DNA from: Paraburkholderia fynbosensis
GTDB taxonomy: Bacteria; Pseudomonadota; Gammaproteobacteria; Burkholderiales; Burkholderiaceae
Assembly: GCF_902859935.1 (NCBI RefSeq)
Contig: NZ_CADIKI010000009.1
Location: forward strand, 62,001 to 126,000
DNA: 64,000 nucleotides
Reading direction: 5' to 3'
In this document: positions 26,036-35,003 of the stretch, one piece after another
How positions within the stretch are numbered: the stretch's first letter is position 1
Layout of the letters: each line of letters begins with the position of its first letter
Made by a program: the position numbers and the translations under genes
The notes under the pieces: model-generated
What the model was told of the DNA's origin: nothing
Database searches by the model: none
What the model saw: the letters and a program-made list of their open reading frames with translations, nothing else

Positions 26036-26389
26036 GGCGCGGGTCTCCTGTTGTCTGGTTCCGGTCGCAAGAGTGCGGATATTGATTGATCTGTAAGTCG
26101 CCGCTCGGCTGCTTGCGAACGGTGCAGGTCGGCGAAATGCGCGGCTAGACGGCGCGTATTACAGACCATGCTCAGCGCACGGGCGTCACGATCTTCCCGT
26201 GGCCGTCGGTATCGAAAATGGTCGATGCGATATCTGCGGCGGCGAAGTCGTCGCGCCCATAGCGGCGCTCAATCTAGATTTGTAGTTCACGGCTGCGGTG
26301 AGATCAACTGAAAGTTTCGTAACGTTCGGCGCGGCTGGCCGGCGTATTTTTTGAACTGGCATGCAGACGGACGCCACGAGTCACGACTA
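26036..26389. other. Non-coding stretch upstream of mtoX
   Basis: 354 bases with no convincing gene. It must hold the mtoX promoter on the minus strand. Around 26270-26350 the sequence is AT-richer; no clear promoter pair was assigned. Confidence 0.4.
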
Positions 26390-26705
26390 CCGCCTTGCGC
26401 CGATGAACGCGAAGAACACCACCGCCGCGCCGCGCAGAATCCCGCTCATTCCGAAGTGGCCGAACTCGCCGGTGTTCGCCGGGACGAACGGATGCCAGTT
26501 CTCCGGTTTGATGAAAAACACGCCGAGCGCGATGAAGGCGACCACCAATCCTCGTGCTGCTGTACGGGCAGAGCCGTATTTTCTTCACGATGTCGCTGGA
26601 CGGCTTGCTGCCACCGCTGTTCGCGCGGGTGCATCCGCGTCTGCAGACCCCAGCGTTGCGATGCGTGCGCGGCGCGCGTGACTGCCGGCCTGACAGCGGT
26701 TTACC
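26390..26705. pseudogene. Amino-acid permease (APC family) remnant, two pieces in opposite orientation
   Basis: On the minus strand 26548-26390 reads as the middle of an APC permease: VAFIALGVFFIKPENWHPF, then GMSGILRGAAVVFFAFIGA before a stop at 26389-26387. On the plus strand from 26548 the later part of the same family appears: ILVLLYGQSRIFFTMSLDG and LLPPLFARVHPRLQTPAL, then frame is lost. In intact permeases these two pieces are separated by about 75 residues on one strand. Here they abut head to head at about 26548-26552, so an inversion with deletion has occurred in a dead gene. Confidence 0.7.
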
Positions 26706-26713
26706 ACCTTACG

Positions 26714-27013
26714 TCAAACGTCGGCCGCCCGAGCCGGCGCCGGCATCCGCTCGGGCAATTCGCCAATGCCCTTCGGACGCTCGGCCATGAACTCGCGCAG
26801 CACGCGCTCCTGGGTCGAGAAGCGCCGGTTCGGCAGATCCGCCATGTAAATCTGCCAGCCGATCAGCGCCTTTTCGAGCCGGTAGTCCGGCAGCGCGACC
26901 TCCAGTTCGCCGCTCACCAGCAGATCGCGGACCAGCCAGATCTCGAACTCGGCGATCCCCGAGCGCCGCGCGCGTCGCCTCCAGCAGCAGTTCCGAGTGA
27001 TCCGACTGCATAT
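26714..27013 (-). pseudogene. LysR-family regulator C-terminal remnant, frameshifted
   Basis: Minus-strand translation gives GNMQSDHSELLLEATRAAL, then after a one-base frameshift near 26955 EFEIWLVRDLLVSGELEVAL, and on to IYMADLPNRRFSTQERVLREF. This is the effector-domain end of a LysR regulator, where a loop binding the signal precedes a short hydrophobic strand and the C-terminal helix. The DNA-binding half is absent. It is boxed between two other remnants. Confidence 0.6.
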
Positions 27014-27385
27014 TGCCCAACGTGTCTGGAGCGGCTTGAAACCGTCCGCAAGGTGTCGACGCGCGATGGCGCGCTCTCACGACCACCGATCTGTCGACCG
27101 GCCAGCGCAAACGGCTTGCGCCGGTGCACGCGTATCTCGAACGGCGCCCGGGAATGGTGCTCGACGAACGGGACGCCGACCAGGACCCGGCGTTCCGCCG
27201 CATCTTCTACACTGAAATCTTTCCGGATCGGAAGCGTCAGGGCAAGATGCTGATCGTGATGTCGCACGACGACCGCTACTTCAGCGGGCGAGCGCTACAT
27301 CCGGCTCGAATACGCTCGTATCGTCGAAGAAGTGCGGCCGCTGCGCGGGCCGCTCGACGCGGGGGTGGCCGCCAGTACGTCGTAA
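27014..27385 (+). pseudogene. 3' end of a PvdE/SyrD-type cyclic peptide (siderophore) ABC exporter, frameshifted
   Basis: The fragment encodes the end of an ABC ATPase: a short CLERLETVRKV stretch in one frame, then TTDLSTGQRKRLAPVHAYLE (ABC signature LSTGQ) and a degenerate Walker B MVLDERDADQDP, RRIFYTEIFPD and SHDDRYFS. A further frameshift near 27283 shifts to GERYIRLEYARIVEEVRPLRG, which reaches the natural stop at 27383-27385. PvdE/SyrD exporters carry VLDEWAADQDP there. The membrane domain and Walker A are missing. The intact acylase gene starts 67 bases downstream. Confidence 0.72.
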
Positions 27386-27451
27386 GGCGGCGCGCCCGTT
27401 CCCGCTCTGCGTCACGTCCTTCACCGTCTGCAGCCTGCACGTGGATTGCCT

Positions 27452-29956
27452 ATGCCTTTGAACGTTTTTCTGCGCCGCCGGGTCCGTCTGCTTGCCACGC
27501 TGCCCTTGCTCGCATGGGGACTGCAGAGCTGCGCCGTGCCGAACGCCGACCTCGACGCGCACACGGGACCGTATCGGGTCGAGATCCGCCGCACCGGGCT
27601 GGGCATTCCGCATGTGAAAGCCGCAGACTGGGGCAGCCTGGGCTACGGCTACGGCTACGTGCAGGCGCAGGACAACCTGTGCACGATGGCCGACGCCTTC
27701 GTCACCTATCGCGGCGAACGCTCGCGCTACTTCGGCGCGAGCGCGCGCCCCACTGCCGAAGCGACCTTCGGCCAGCCCGACAATCTCGACGCCGATTTCT
27801 TCTTCCGTTTCGTCGCCGACGACGCGGCCGTCGCGCGCTATCGACAAAGTCAGACCGCCGACATGCATGCGCTGATCGACGGCTTCGTGGCGGGCTACAA
27901 CCGCTATGTCGGCGAGCTTGCGCGAGGCGGGTCACCCGGCGCGCATGCGGCTTGCCGTACGGCGCCGTGGGCGGGCGAGATCAGCAGCGCGGATATTTAC
28001 CGGCGTCTCTACGCGGCCAATCTGGCGGGCAGCGCGGTACGCTTTGCGAGCGCGATCGCGACGGCAAAGCCGCCGGTTGCGGACGGTGCACAACCGGCCG
28101 CTTCGCGTGAGCAGCAGCCGGAAGACGTGAGCACAACGGACCAAACCGGACTTGCCGCCACCGCACCGCTCGCCCACCTCGGCGGCCATTCTGGAATCGG
28201 CAGCAACGCCCTGGCATTCGGCGCGGACGCGACGCATAACGGCAGCGCGCTGCTGCTCGGCAATCCGCACTGGTTCTGGAGCGGCCCGGACCGCTTCTAC
28301 CAGGCGCAATTGACGATCCCCGGCAAGCTCAACGTGAGCGGCGTGTCCTTTCTCGGCGTGCCGCTGATCGTGATCGGCTTCAACGAAAACGTCGCGTGGA
28401 CGCATACGGTCTCCACCGCCAAGCGCTTTGGCCTCTTCAAGCTGACGCTCGTGCCGGGCTCGCCGACGCGCTACGTGGTCGACGGCAGGAGCGAAGCGAT
28501 GACGCCGACGCAAGTGAAGGTGGACGTGCGCGCGGACGACGGTTCGATCCATAGCGTGTCGCGCACGCTGTATCGCTCGCGTTTCGGCGCGCTCGTGAAT
28601 CTCGGCGCGATGTCGCCCGCGCTCGCGTGGAATCGGCAGCAGGCTTTCGCGCTGCGCGACATCAACGCCGACAACTTCCGCGTGTTCGAAAACTTTCTCG
28701 AATGGAACCAGGCGAGTTCGCTCGACGATTTCATCCGCATCCAGAAGAAGAACGCGGCGATGCCGTGGGTGAATACGCTCGCGATCGGCCGGGGCGATCC
28801 GCGCGTGTGGTACGCGGATATCGGCGCGGTACCGGACGTGCCTGATGAACTCGCGCAACGGTGCACGCCGCCGGTCGGCCGCGCCCTCGCGCAGTCGATG
28901 CCGGGCGTGCCGTTCCTCGACGCTTCGCGCAGCGATTGCGACTGGCGCAATCAGGCCGGCTCGGTGCAGCCGCACGCACTGCCGGTCGCGCAGATGCCGA
29001 GCCTCTTGCGGCGCGATTACGTCGGCAATTTCAATGGCAGCTACTGGCTCAGCAATCCGGCCGAGCCGTTGAGCGGCTACGCGCAGATCATCGGCGCGAC
29101 GCATACGCCGCAATCGCTGCGCACGCGCCTCGGTCACAGCATCGCGACGCAGCTGCAAAGCGATCCGGCGGGCGTCTCCGCCGATGCGCTCGGCCGCGCC
29201 GCGCTCGACAGCCGCTCGATGTCGGCGCTGCTGTTCAAGCAGCCGGTGCTCGATCGCTTGTGCGGCGGCGCAGCGGCCGCTGCGAATGACGCCGCGAATG
29301 ATGCCGCGGATGACGCCGATAAGCACAACGACCTCGGTCAAGCCTGCAAAGTACTCGCCACCTGGGACGACACCGCTAGTGCCAATGCCGTCGGCGCGAC
29401 GCTGTGGGACGAACTGTGGCGTCGACTGAGGACGATCCCGCCGGCGCAGTTGTACGCGGTGCAGTTCGATCCCGCCCAACCGCTGACGACGCCCGCGGGC
29501 ATCGCCGCGGACCCGGCGAAACTCGCCGCCGCGCTGCACGACGCCATCGCCGCCTTGCGTCACGCCGGCATCGCGCTCGATGCGCCGCGCAGCGCCGCGC
29601 TCTACGTGCAGCGCAATGGCGAACGCATCCCCCTGTTCGGCGGCTGCGACGCGGGCGGCTACTTCACGGCCGCGTGCGCGGCCCATCCATTCGATACGCG
29701 CGGCTATTCGATGGACGTCAACCCGAACGGCGACACCTACCTGCAGCTCGTTTCGTTCGACGGCGATCAGGTGCTTGCGCGGACCTTGCTTGCGTCGTCC
29801 GAATCCGGCGACCCGGCCTCGCCCCACTACGCCGATGCGACGCGCGACTATGCCGCGCGGCGCTGGCTGAGCATTCCGTTTTCCGAAGCGTCGATCGCGC
29901 GTGATCCCGCGTTGCGCGTGCACACCTTGAGTTCGTCGGATGCGCGAGCGCGCTAA
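27452..29956 (+). CDS. Penicillin acylase family N-terminal nucleophile hydrolase (PvdQ/QuiP-like)
   Basis: 834 residues. A lipoprotein-like signal (LLAWGLQSC, Cys27) precedes an alpha chain, an Ala-rich linker of about 200-245, and the autocleavage site with nucleophile Ser251 in GIGSNALAFG. The beta chain shows the family's NPHWFWSGPDRFYQ and GFNENVAWTHTVS. PvdQ-type acylases remove fatty acyl chains from siderophore precursors or from acyl-homoserine lactones. A remnant of a PvdE-type exporter lies just upstream, so an ancestral siderophore role is plausible, though the current substrate is unknown. ATG 27452 is preferred to TTG 27446. Confidence 0.85.
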   Translation: MPLNVFLRRRVRLLATLPLLAWGLQSCAVPNADLDAHTGPYRVEIRRTGLGIPHVKAADWGSLGYGYGYVQAQDNLCTMADAFVTYRGERSRYFGASARPTAEATFGQPDNLDADFFFRFVADDAAVARYRQSQTADMHALIDGFVAGYNRYVGELARGGSPGAHAACRTAPWAGEISSADIYRRLYAANLAGSAVRFASAIATAKPPVADGAQPAASREQQPEDVSTTDQTGLAATAPLAHLGGHSGIGSNALAFGADATHNGSALLLGNPHWFWSGPDRFYQAQLTIPGKLNVSGVSFLGVPLIVIGFNENVAWTHTVSTAKRFGLFKLTLVPGSPTRYVVDGRSEAMTPTQVKVDVRADDGSIHSVSRTLYRSRFGALVNLGAMSPALAWNRQQAFALRDINADNFRVFENFLEWNQASSLDDFIRIQKKNAAMPWVNTLAIGRGDPRVWYADIGAVPDVPDELAQRCTPPVGRALAQSMPGVPFLDASRSDCDWRNQAGSVQPHALPVAQMPSLLRRDYVGNFNGSYWLSNPAEPLSGYAQIIGATHTPQSLRTRLGHSIATQLQSDPAGVSADALGRAALDSRSMSALLFKQPVLDRLCGGAAAAANDAANDAADDADKHNDLGQACKVLATWDDTASANAVGATLWDELWRRLRTIPPAQLYAVQFDPAQPLTTPAGIAADPAKLAAALHDAIAALRHAGIALDAPRSAALYVQRNGERIPLFGGCDAGGYFTAACAAHPFDTRGYSMDVNPNGDTYLQLVSFDGDQVLARTLLASSESGDPASPHYADATRDYAARRWLSIPFSEASIARDPALRVHTLSSSDARAR

Positions 29957-30289
29957 TCGCTTCAGGCGTTCGGCTGGCCGAAGCACTGACGCGGCGGTAA
30001 TCGCTTGAAAGGGCGAGTGGCGATTCGCCATGACCATTCTTCGTGATATCCGCGTGATCAGCGCACCGCCGCTCATTCATGCTCGACCGGCGGCTCCGGC
30101 TTTCCGCCCGGCTTTTCATTCATACCGGTTGCGCGCCGTTCAAATCGCCATTGCGATATGCCAGATTGAAAACATAATCGACGATTCGCCCATTATTTCC
30201 GGCCACGCCCTTATGCGGTTTATCTGTATTAGATTTTTGCGCGCCCGCTGCCGGCATCGCGTCGCTTTCAATTGCGTTGGCGCGGTTAT

Positions 30290-30317
30290 TTGACAAGCAG
30301 GTCAAACCTTGTAAGAT
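30290..30317 (+). promoter_or_regulatory. Sigma-70 promoter with embedded palindrome upstream of the RND operon
   Basis: A consensus TTGACA (30290-30295) is followed after 16 bases by TAAGAT (30312-30317). The -35 begins an inverted repeat TTGAC-N6-GTCAA (30290-30305), so a repressor could bind it. It lies about 290 bases before the adaptor gene, leaving a long leader. Confidence 0.5.
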
Positions 30318-30424
30318 CGACGGAAGCTTTTGCCGTGGGCATCAAAAGTATCAAGCTCGTTGTCCGCATGAAAGCGCATTGCTGAAATACCGGATCAAAA
30401 TGCTGGCCTTCAGTGAGAATACGC

Positions 30425-30523
30425 ATGAAACACCTCTCTTCGATTACAACGTGGGTTCAGGCAACTTGTCATTGGACGCAAGCGTGTAATACGCCGGCTG
30501 CAACGGCCGCTCGGAAGCCATAA
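30425..30523 (+). CDS. Possible short leader peptide (32 residues), unrecognised
   Basis: A 32-codon frame downstream of the promoter candidate, starting MKHLSSITTW and ending at a TAA that begins an A7 run. GTGAGA lies about seven bases ahead. It has two Trp and two Cys residues and no family resemblance. A second overlapping frame (30401-30490) is equally possible, so this is a weak call. Confidence 0.2.
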   Translation: MKHLSSITTWVQATCHWTQACNTPAATAARKP

Positions 30524-30607
30524 AAAAACCACTGCCATCACACTGCAAGACCGTCAGACTGCAAGCGATTCAAAGCGAAAAAGAGTGCCTTCACCGAGGA
30601 GTTTCTC

Positions 30608-31789
30608 TTGCCCTGCTCCGCGTCCAGCTTATGTAGTCGTGCCGTATTCGTTGTCGTTACCGGTTTGCCGTTCGTGCTCGCCGCCTGCGGCGACAGGCAG
30701 GATGCGCCCGCCGCGGCCATGCCGCCGGTGCCCGTGGTGGTCGAAACGGTGGCCGCGTCGAACGTGCCGGACGTCGTCGAATTGCCTGGCCGGATCGAGG
30801 CGGTCCGCACCGCGGAGATCCGCGCGCGGGTCGACGGCATCGTCGAGCGCACGCTTTATCAGGAAGGCACGGACCTGAAGGCCAACGCGCCGCTCTTCCA
30901 GATCGACGACCGAGACTACCGCGCACAGTTGCAGCAGGCGCAGGCTGCATTGACGCGCGCGAGCGCCGTGTATAAAAACGCGGCTTCGGTGGTCGATCGC
31001 TTCAGGCCGCTGCTCGAGCGGCACGCGGTCAGCGCCCAGGAAAACGACGACGCAGTCGCAACGATGCAGCAGGCCCAAGCCAGCGTCGCCGATGCGCAGG
31101 CCGCCGTGACGCTCGCCAATCTGCGGCTCGAACGCTCTGTGGTCCGCACGCCGATCGCCGGACGCGTGGGCCGCGCGCAAGTCACCGAAGGCGCGCTCGT
31201 CAGCGCCAGCGCGGCCACGCTGATGGCGCAGGTCAATCAGCTCTCGCCGATCAACGCGGTGTTCACGCAATCGAACACGGCGATGCTCGACGTCGAGCAA
31301 CAGATCCAGTCGGGCACGCGCAAGGCGATCGATATGAAACACGTCGAGGTCGAACTGCTGCTCGCCAACGGCCAGATCTACGACGAGCGCGGCTTCATCG
31401 ACTTCGCCGATCTGGTCGTCGACCCGTCGACCGGCACGCAAACGGTGCGCGCCCAGTTTGCCAATCCGTCGCGCACGCTGTTGCCCGGGCAGTTCGTGCG
31501 CGGGCGCATCATCACGGCGGGCAACCGGCAAGGCATCCGGATTCCCGAACGCGCGGTGCAACTGGACAACGGCATCGCCAGCGTCGCGCTCGTCGCGGAC
31601 GACGGCACCGTGGTTCACCGCAACATCGATCTCGGCGAGCAAGGCGAAGGACGCTGGACCGTGCGCGACGGGTTGAAGCCCGGCGAGCGCGTGATCGTCG
31701 ACGGATGGCAGAAGGTCCAGCCCGGCCAGCGGGTCGATGCGCGGCCTGCCCCCGCAGCGGCGCCGACACCGGCTTCGGCCACGCGCTGA
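30608..31789 (+). CDS. RND efflux periplasmic adaptor (AcrA/MexA-like lipoprotein)
   Basis: 393 residues beginning at a TTG with GAGGAG seven bases ahead. Signal peptide with lipobox LAAC (Cys27) places it on the periplasmic face of the inner membrane. Adaptor domains in order: lipoyl half (VVELPGRIEAVRTAEIRARV), alpha-helical hairpin (LQQAQAALTRASAVYKNAAS), second lipoyl half (RTPIAGRVGRAQVTEGALV) and membrane-proximal beta domain. It bridges pump and channel. The pump gene follows after 10 bases. Confidence 0.93.
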   Translation: MPCSASSLCSRAVFVVVTGLPFVLAACGDRQDAPAAAMPPVPVVVETVAASNVPDVVELPGRIEAVRTAEIRARVDGIVERTLYQEGTDLKANAPLFQIDDRDYRAQLQQAQAALTRASAVYKNAASVVDRFRPLLERHAVSAQENDDAVATMQQAQASVADAQAAVTLANLRLERSVVRTPIAGRVGRAQVTEGALVSASAATLMAQVNQLSPINAVFTQSNTAMLDVEQQIQSGTRKAIDMKHVEVELLLANGQIYDERGFIDFADLVVDPSTGTQTVRAQFANPSRTLLPGQFVRGRIITAGNRQGIRIPERAVQLDNGIASVALVADDGTVVHRNIDLGEQGEGRWTVRDGLKPGERVIVDGWQKVQPGQRVDARPAPAAAPTPASATR

Positions 31790-31799
31790 CGGGAGCCCG

Positions 31800-34700
31800 A
31801 TGAATCGTTTCTTCGTTTCCCGCCCGGTCTTCGCCTGGGTCATCGCACTGTTCACGGTGCTGTTCGGCACGTTGGCCGTCGCGCTTCTGCCGGTCGAACA
31901 ATATCCGGACGTCGCGCCGCCCTCGCTCAGCATCTCGGCGATCTTCAGCGGCGCCGACGCGCGCACGCTCGATCGCACCGTGACCTCGATCATCGAAGAC
32001 GAGATGAACGGCATCGAGAATTTTCTCTACATGTCGTCGGTCAGCCGCTCCAACGGCACCGCGCAAATCACCGTGGTGCTCAAGCCGGGCACCAATCTCG
32101 ACATCGCACGCACCCAGGTGCAGGACCGCCTGAGCCGGGTCGAGCCGCGCCTGCCGCTGGAAGTGCGGCAACGCGGCATCAGCGTGACCAAGGCGTCGTC
32201 GGGCTTTCTGATGCTGCTCGCGCTGCAGAACGCCGACGGCTCCACCAACGCGACGGCGATGGGCAACTTCGCGTCCAACAACATCGTCAACGAGTTGCGC
32301 CGGATCGACGGGGTCGGCGACGTGCAGCTGTTCGGCTCGTCGTACGCGATGCGCATCTGGCTCGACCCGACCCGGCTCACGGGCTTCGGTTTGTCGGCGA
32401 GCGAGGTGTTGCAGGCCGTGCAGGAGCAGAACAGCCAGACGGCAGGCGGCGGACTCGGCGACCAGCCCAACGCGGGCGGCTCGGAATTCACCGCGCAGAT
32501 CGTCACGCAAAGCCGTTTTTCGACGCCTGAGCAGTTCCGCGAAATCATCGTGCGCGCCAATCCGGACGGCTCGACCGTGCGTCTGGGCGACGTCGCGCGC
32601 GTCGAACTCGGCAACGACAGCTACGGCAACCGGTTGAGCGTCAACGGCAAGGAGTCGGCCGGCATCGCGATCCAGCTCGCAAGCGGCGCGAACGCGCTCG
32701 CGGTCGCCAATCACGTGCGCCAGCGCATGGCCGAATTGCAGCCGACCTTCCCGCGCGGCGTGACGTGGGCGGTGCCGTTCGATACGACGCCGTTCATCAC
32801 GACGTCGGTGCACAGCGTGATACGCACGATGATCGAGGCGCTGCTGCTCGTCACCGTCGTGGTCTTCCTGTTCCTGCAGGACTGGCGCGCCACGCTCATT
32901 CCGACGCTGGTCGTGCCGGTCGCGCTGATCGGCACCTGTGCGGGGCTGTATCTGTTCGGGCTGTCGATCAACATTCTGTCGCTGTTCGGGATGGTGGTGG
33001 CGATCGGTATCCTCAACGACGACGCGATCGTGGTCGTCGAAAACGTCGCGCGCATCATGCGCGAAGAAGGGCTCAGCGCGCCACGCGCCACCGTCAAGGC
33101 GGTTGGGCAGATATCCGGCGCGGTGATCGCGAGTACGCTGGTGCTGGTCGCGGTGTTCATTCCGATGGCGTTCTTCCCCGGCTCGACCGGCGGCATCTAC
33201 CGGCAGTTCTCGGTGACGCTCGCGGTGTCGATCATCCTCTCCACCCTGCTCGCGCTCACGCTCGGCGCGGCGTTGTGTGCCGCGTTGCTACGCAACGAAA
33301 CCTATAGCGGGACCGCGCCGACAAGCGCGGCCGGCAAACTGTTGCAGCGGGTGTTCGACGGCTTCAACCGCGGGCTCGGCGCGGGCACCGACCGTTATAT
33401 TCGCGGCGTCGACGCGATGCTGCGCTCGCCGCTGCGCTGGCTGCTGCTGTTCGTGATGGCCTGCGTGATTACCGCCTGGCTTTTCATGCGGCTGCCGGGC
33501 GGCTTTCTGCCGACCGAGGACCAGGGGCATCTGTTCATCACCTACACCGGCGCGCCGGGCTCCACCGAGCAGCGCACCCACCAGGCGATCAACCAGGTCG
33601 AAGCGTTTTTGCGGCAACAGCCGCAGGTGCGCAACGTGGCGTCGGTCACCGGCTTCAGCTTCTTCGGCCAGGGACAATCGGCGGCGCTCTCCTTCGTCGA
33701 TCTGAAGCCGTGGGACGAGCGGCCAGGCGAGGCGAACTCCGCGAGCGCGCTGGTGCGCCGCGCCAACGGCGCGTTCCGGCAGATTCCCGAAGCGATGATT
33801 TTCGCGCTCGATCCGCCCGCCATCCCCTCGCTCGGCAACGCGACCGGCTTCACGATGAAGATCCAGGACCGCAGCGGCGTCGGCGGCGATGCGTTGCAAC
33901 AGGCCGCGCGGCGCATCATGATCGAGGCGGCGCAAAGCCCGATCCTCGCGGGCGTGCGCTCCGAGGGCATGCCCGAGGCGCCGCAGCTCTACGTCGAGAT
34001 CGACCGCGTCAAGGCGCGTGCGCTGGGCCTGCAGATCGGCCAGGTGAATCAGGCGCTGGCGCTATCGTTCGGCTCGAACTACGTGAACGACTTCGTGTTC
34101 GAAGGCAATGTGCTGCGCGTCTTTCTGCAAGCGGATGCCGAGCATCGGATGAGAGCGGAAGACGTGAGCGCGCTGCGATTGCGCAACAACCGCAACGAGA
34201 TGGTGCCGTTCTCGGCGTTCAGCCGCGTGCGCTGGATTTCCGGCCCGCAGCAGCTCGAACGCTATAACGGCTTTCCGTCGGCCACGGTGTCGGGCCAGGC
34301 GGCAGCGGGCCGCTCGAGCGGCGCGGCGCTCACTGAAATGGAACGCATCGCTTCGCATGTGCTGACCGGCAACCTCACGTACGAATGGACCGGCACCGCG
34401 TTCGAGGAGAAACAGGCCGGCGGCCAGATTGGCCTGCTGCTCGGCCTGTCGCTGGTGGTCGTGTTCCTGCTGCTCGCCGCGCTGTACGAAAGCTGGGCGA
34501 TTCCGGCCTCGGTGCTGCTGATCATTCCGTTCGGCGTGATCGGCGCGGTGGTGCTGACGATGCTGCGCGGCCTCTCGGCGGACGTCTACTTCAACATCGG
34601 GCTCGTGACCATCATCGGGCTCGCGGCGAAGAACGCGATCCTGATCGTCGAGTTCGCGATCAAGGAGGAATCCGAAGGAAAAGACGCGATTGCCGCCGCG

Positions 34701-35003
34701 AAGAACGGCGCGCAGCAGCGTCTGCGCCCGATCCTGATGACCAGCGTCACTTTCGTGCTCGGCATGATGCCGCTCGTGCTCGCGACCGGCGCGGGCGCCG
34801 CGAGCCGGCGCGCGGTCGGCACCGGCGTGATGGGCAGCATGTTGACGGCGACGCTGTTCGGCGTATTCTTCACGCCGCTGTTCTATGTGGCGGCGCGTCG
34901 CTGGCTGAGCCGCAAGAAACGCAAGGTCGATCTCGACGACGATGACGTGTCCGCGCCCGCGTCCAGCGGCGGCGAACCGGCGGGAGGCAAGCAAGATGCG
35001 TAA
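31800..35003 (+). CDS. RND multidrug efflux pump, HAE1 family (AcrB/MexB-like)
   Basis: 1067 residues, full length. It starts MNRFFVSRPVFAWVIALF, the standard HAE1 N-terminus, and contains the proton-relay Asp pair in membrane helix 4 (GILNDDAIVVVENVARIM) and the FFPGSTGGIYRQFSVTLAVS segment. Twelve membrane helices and two large periplasmic loops are evident. It exports drugs or solvents using the proton gradient. A longer upstream frame exists, but ATG 31800 gives the family start. The stop overlaps the channel gene by eight bases. Confidence 0.95.
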   Translation: MNRFFVSRPVFAWVIALFTVLFGTLAVALLPVEQYPDVAPPSLSISAIFSGADARTLDRTVTSIIEDEMNGIENFLYMSSVSRSNGTAQITVVLKPGTNLDIARTQVQDRLSRVEPRLPLEVRQRGISVTKASSGFLMLLALQNADGSTNATAMGNFASNNIVNELRRIDGVGDVQLFGSSYAMRIWLDPTRLTGFGLSASEVLQAVQEQNSQTAGGGLGDQPNAGGSEFTAQIVTQSRFSTPEQFREIIVRANPDGSTVRLGDVARVELGNDSYGNRLSVNGKESAGIAIQLASGANALAVANHVRQRMAELQPTFPRGVTWAVPFDTTPFITTSVHSVIRTMIEALLLVTVVVFLFLQDWRATLIPTLVVPVALIGTCAGLYLFGLSINILSLFGMVVAIGILNDDAIVVVENVARIMREEGLSAPRATVKAVGQISGAVIASTLVLVAVFIPMAFFPGSTGGIYRQFSVTLAVSIILSTLLALTLGAALCAALLRNETYSGTAPTSAAGKLLQRVFDGFNRGLGAGTDRYIRGVDAMLRSPLRWLLLFVMACVITAWLFMRLPGGFLPTEDQGHLFITYTGAPGSTEQRTHQAINQVEAFLRQQPQVRNVASVTGFSFFGQGQSAALSFVDLKPWDERPGEANSASALVRRANGAFRQIPEAMIFALDPPAIPSLGNATGFTMKIQDRSGVGGDALQQAARRIMIEAAQSPILAGVRSEGMPEAPQLYVEIDRVKARALGLQIGQVNQALALSFGSNYVNDFVFEGNVLRVFLQADAEHRMRAEDVSALRLRNNRNEMVPFSAFSRVRWISGPQQLERYNGFPSATVSGQAAAGRSSGAALTEMERIASHVLTGNLTYEWTGTAFEEKQAGGQIGLLLGLSLVVVFLLLAALYESWAIPASVLLIIPFGVIGAVVLTMLRGLSADVYFNIGLVTIIGLAAKNAILIVEFAIKEESEGKDAIAAAKNGAQQRLRPILMTSVTFVLGMMPLVLATGAGAASRRAVGTGVMGSMLTATLFGVFFTPLFYVAARRWLSRKKRKVDLDDDDVSAPASSGGEPAGGKQDA

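Larger units (their letters stand above)
29957..30607. other. AT-rich intergenic region between acylase and RND operon
   Basis: 651 bases; 30150-30600 is noticeably AT-richer than the surroundings. It contains a promoter-like element at 30290-30317, a possible 32-residue peptide at 30425-30523, and a direct repeat ACTGCAAG twice around 30543-30562. No recognised protein is encoded. Confidence 0.5.

Noticed and set aside
26390..27385. The decayed region as a mobile element or genomic-island boundary
   Set aside because: Three unrelated gene remnants are present, but no transposase, terminal repeats or tRNA-like site marks an insertion.
27932..30076. A minus-strand frame of about 700 codons opposite the acylase
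   Set aside because: Same shadow composition; the plus strand encodes a complete acylase with a conserved nucleophile.
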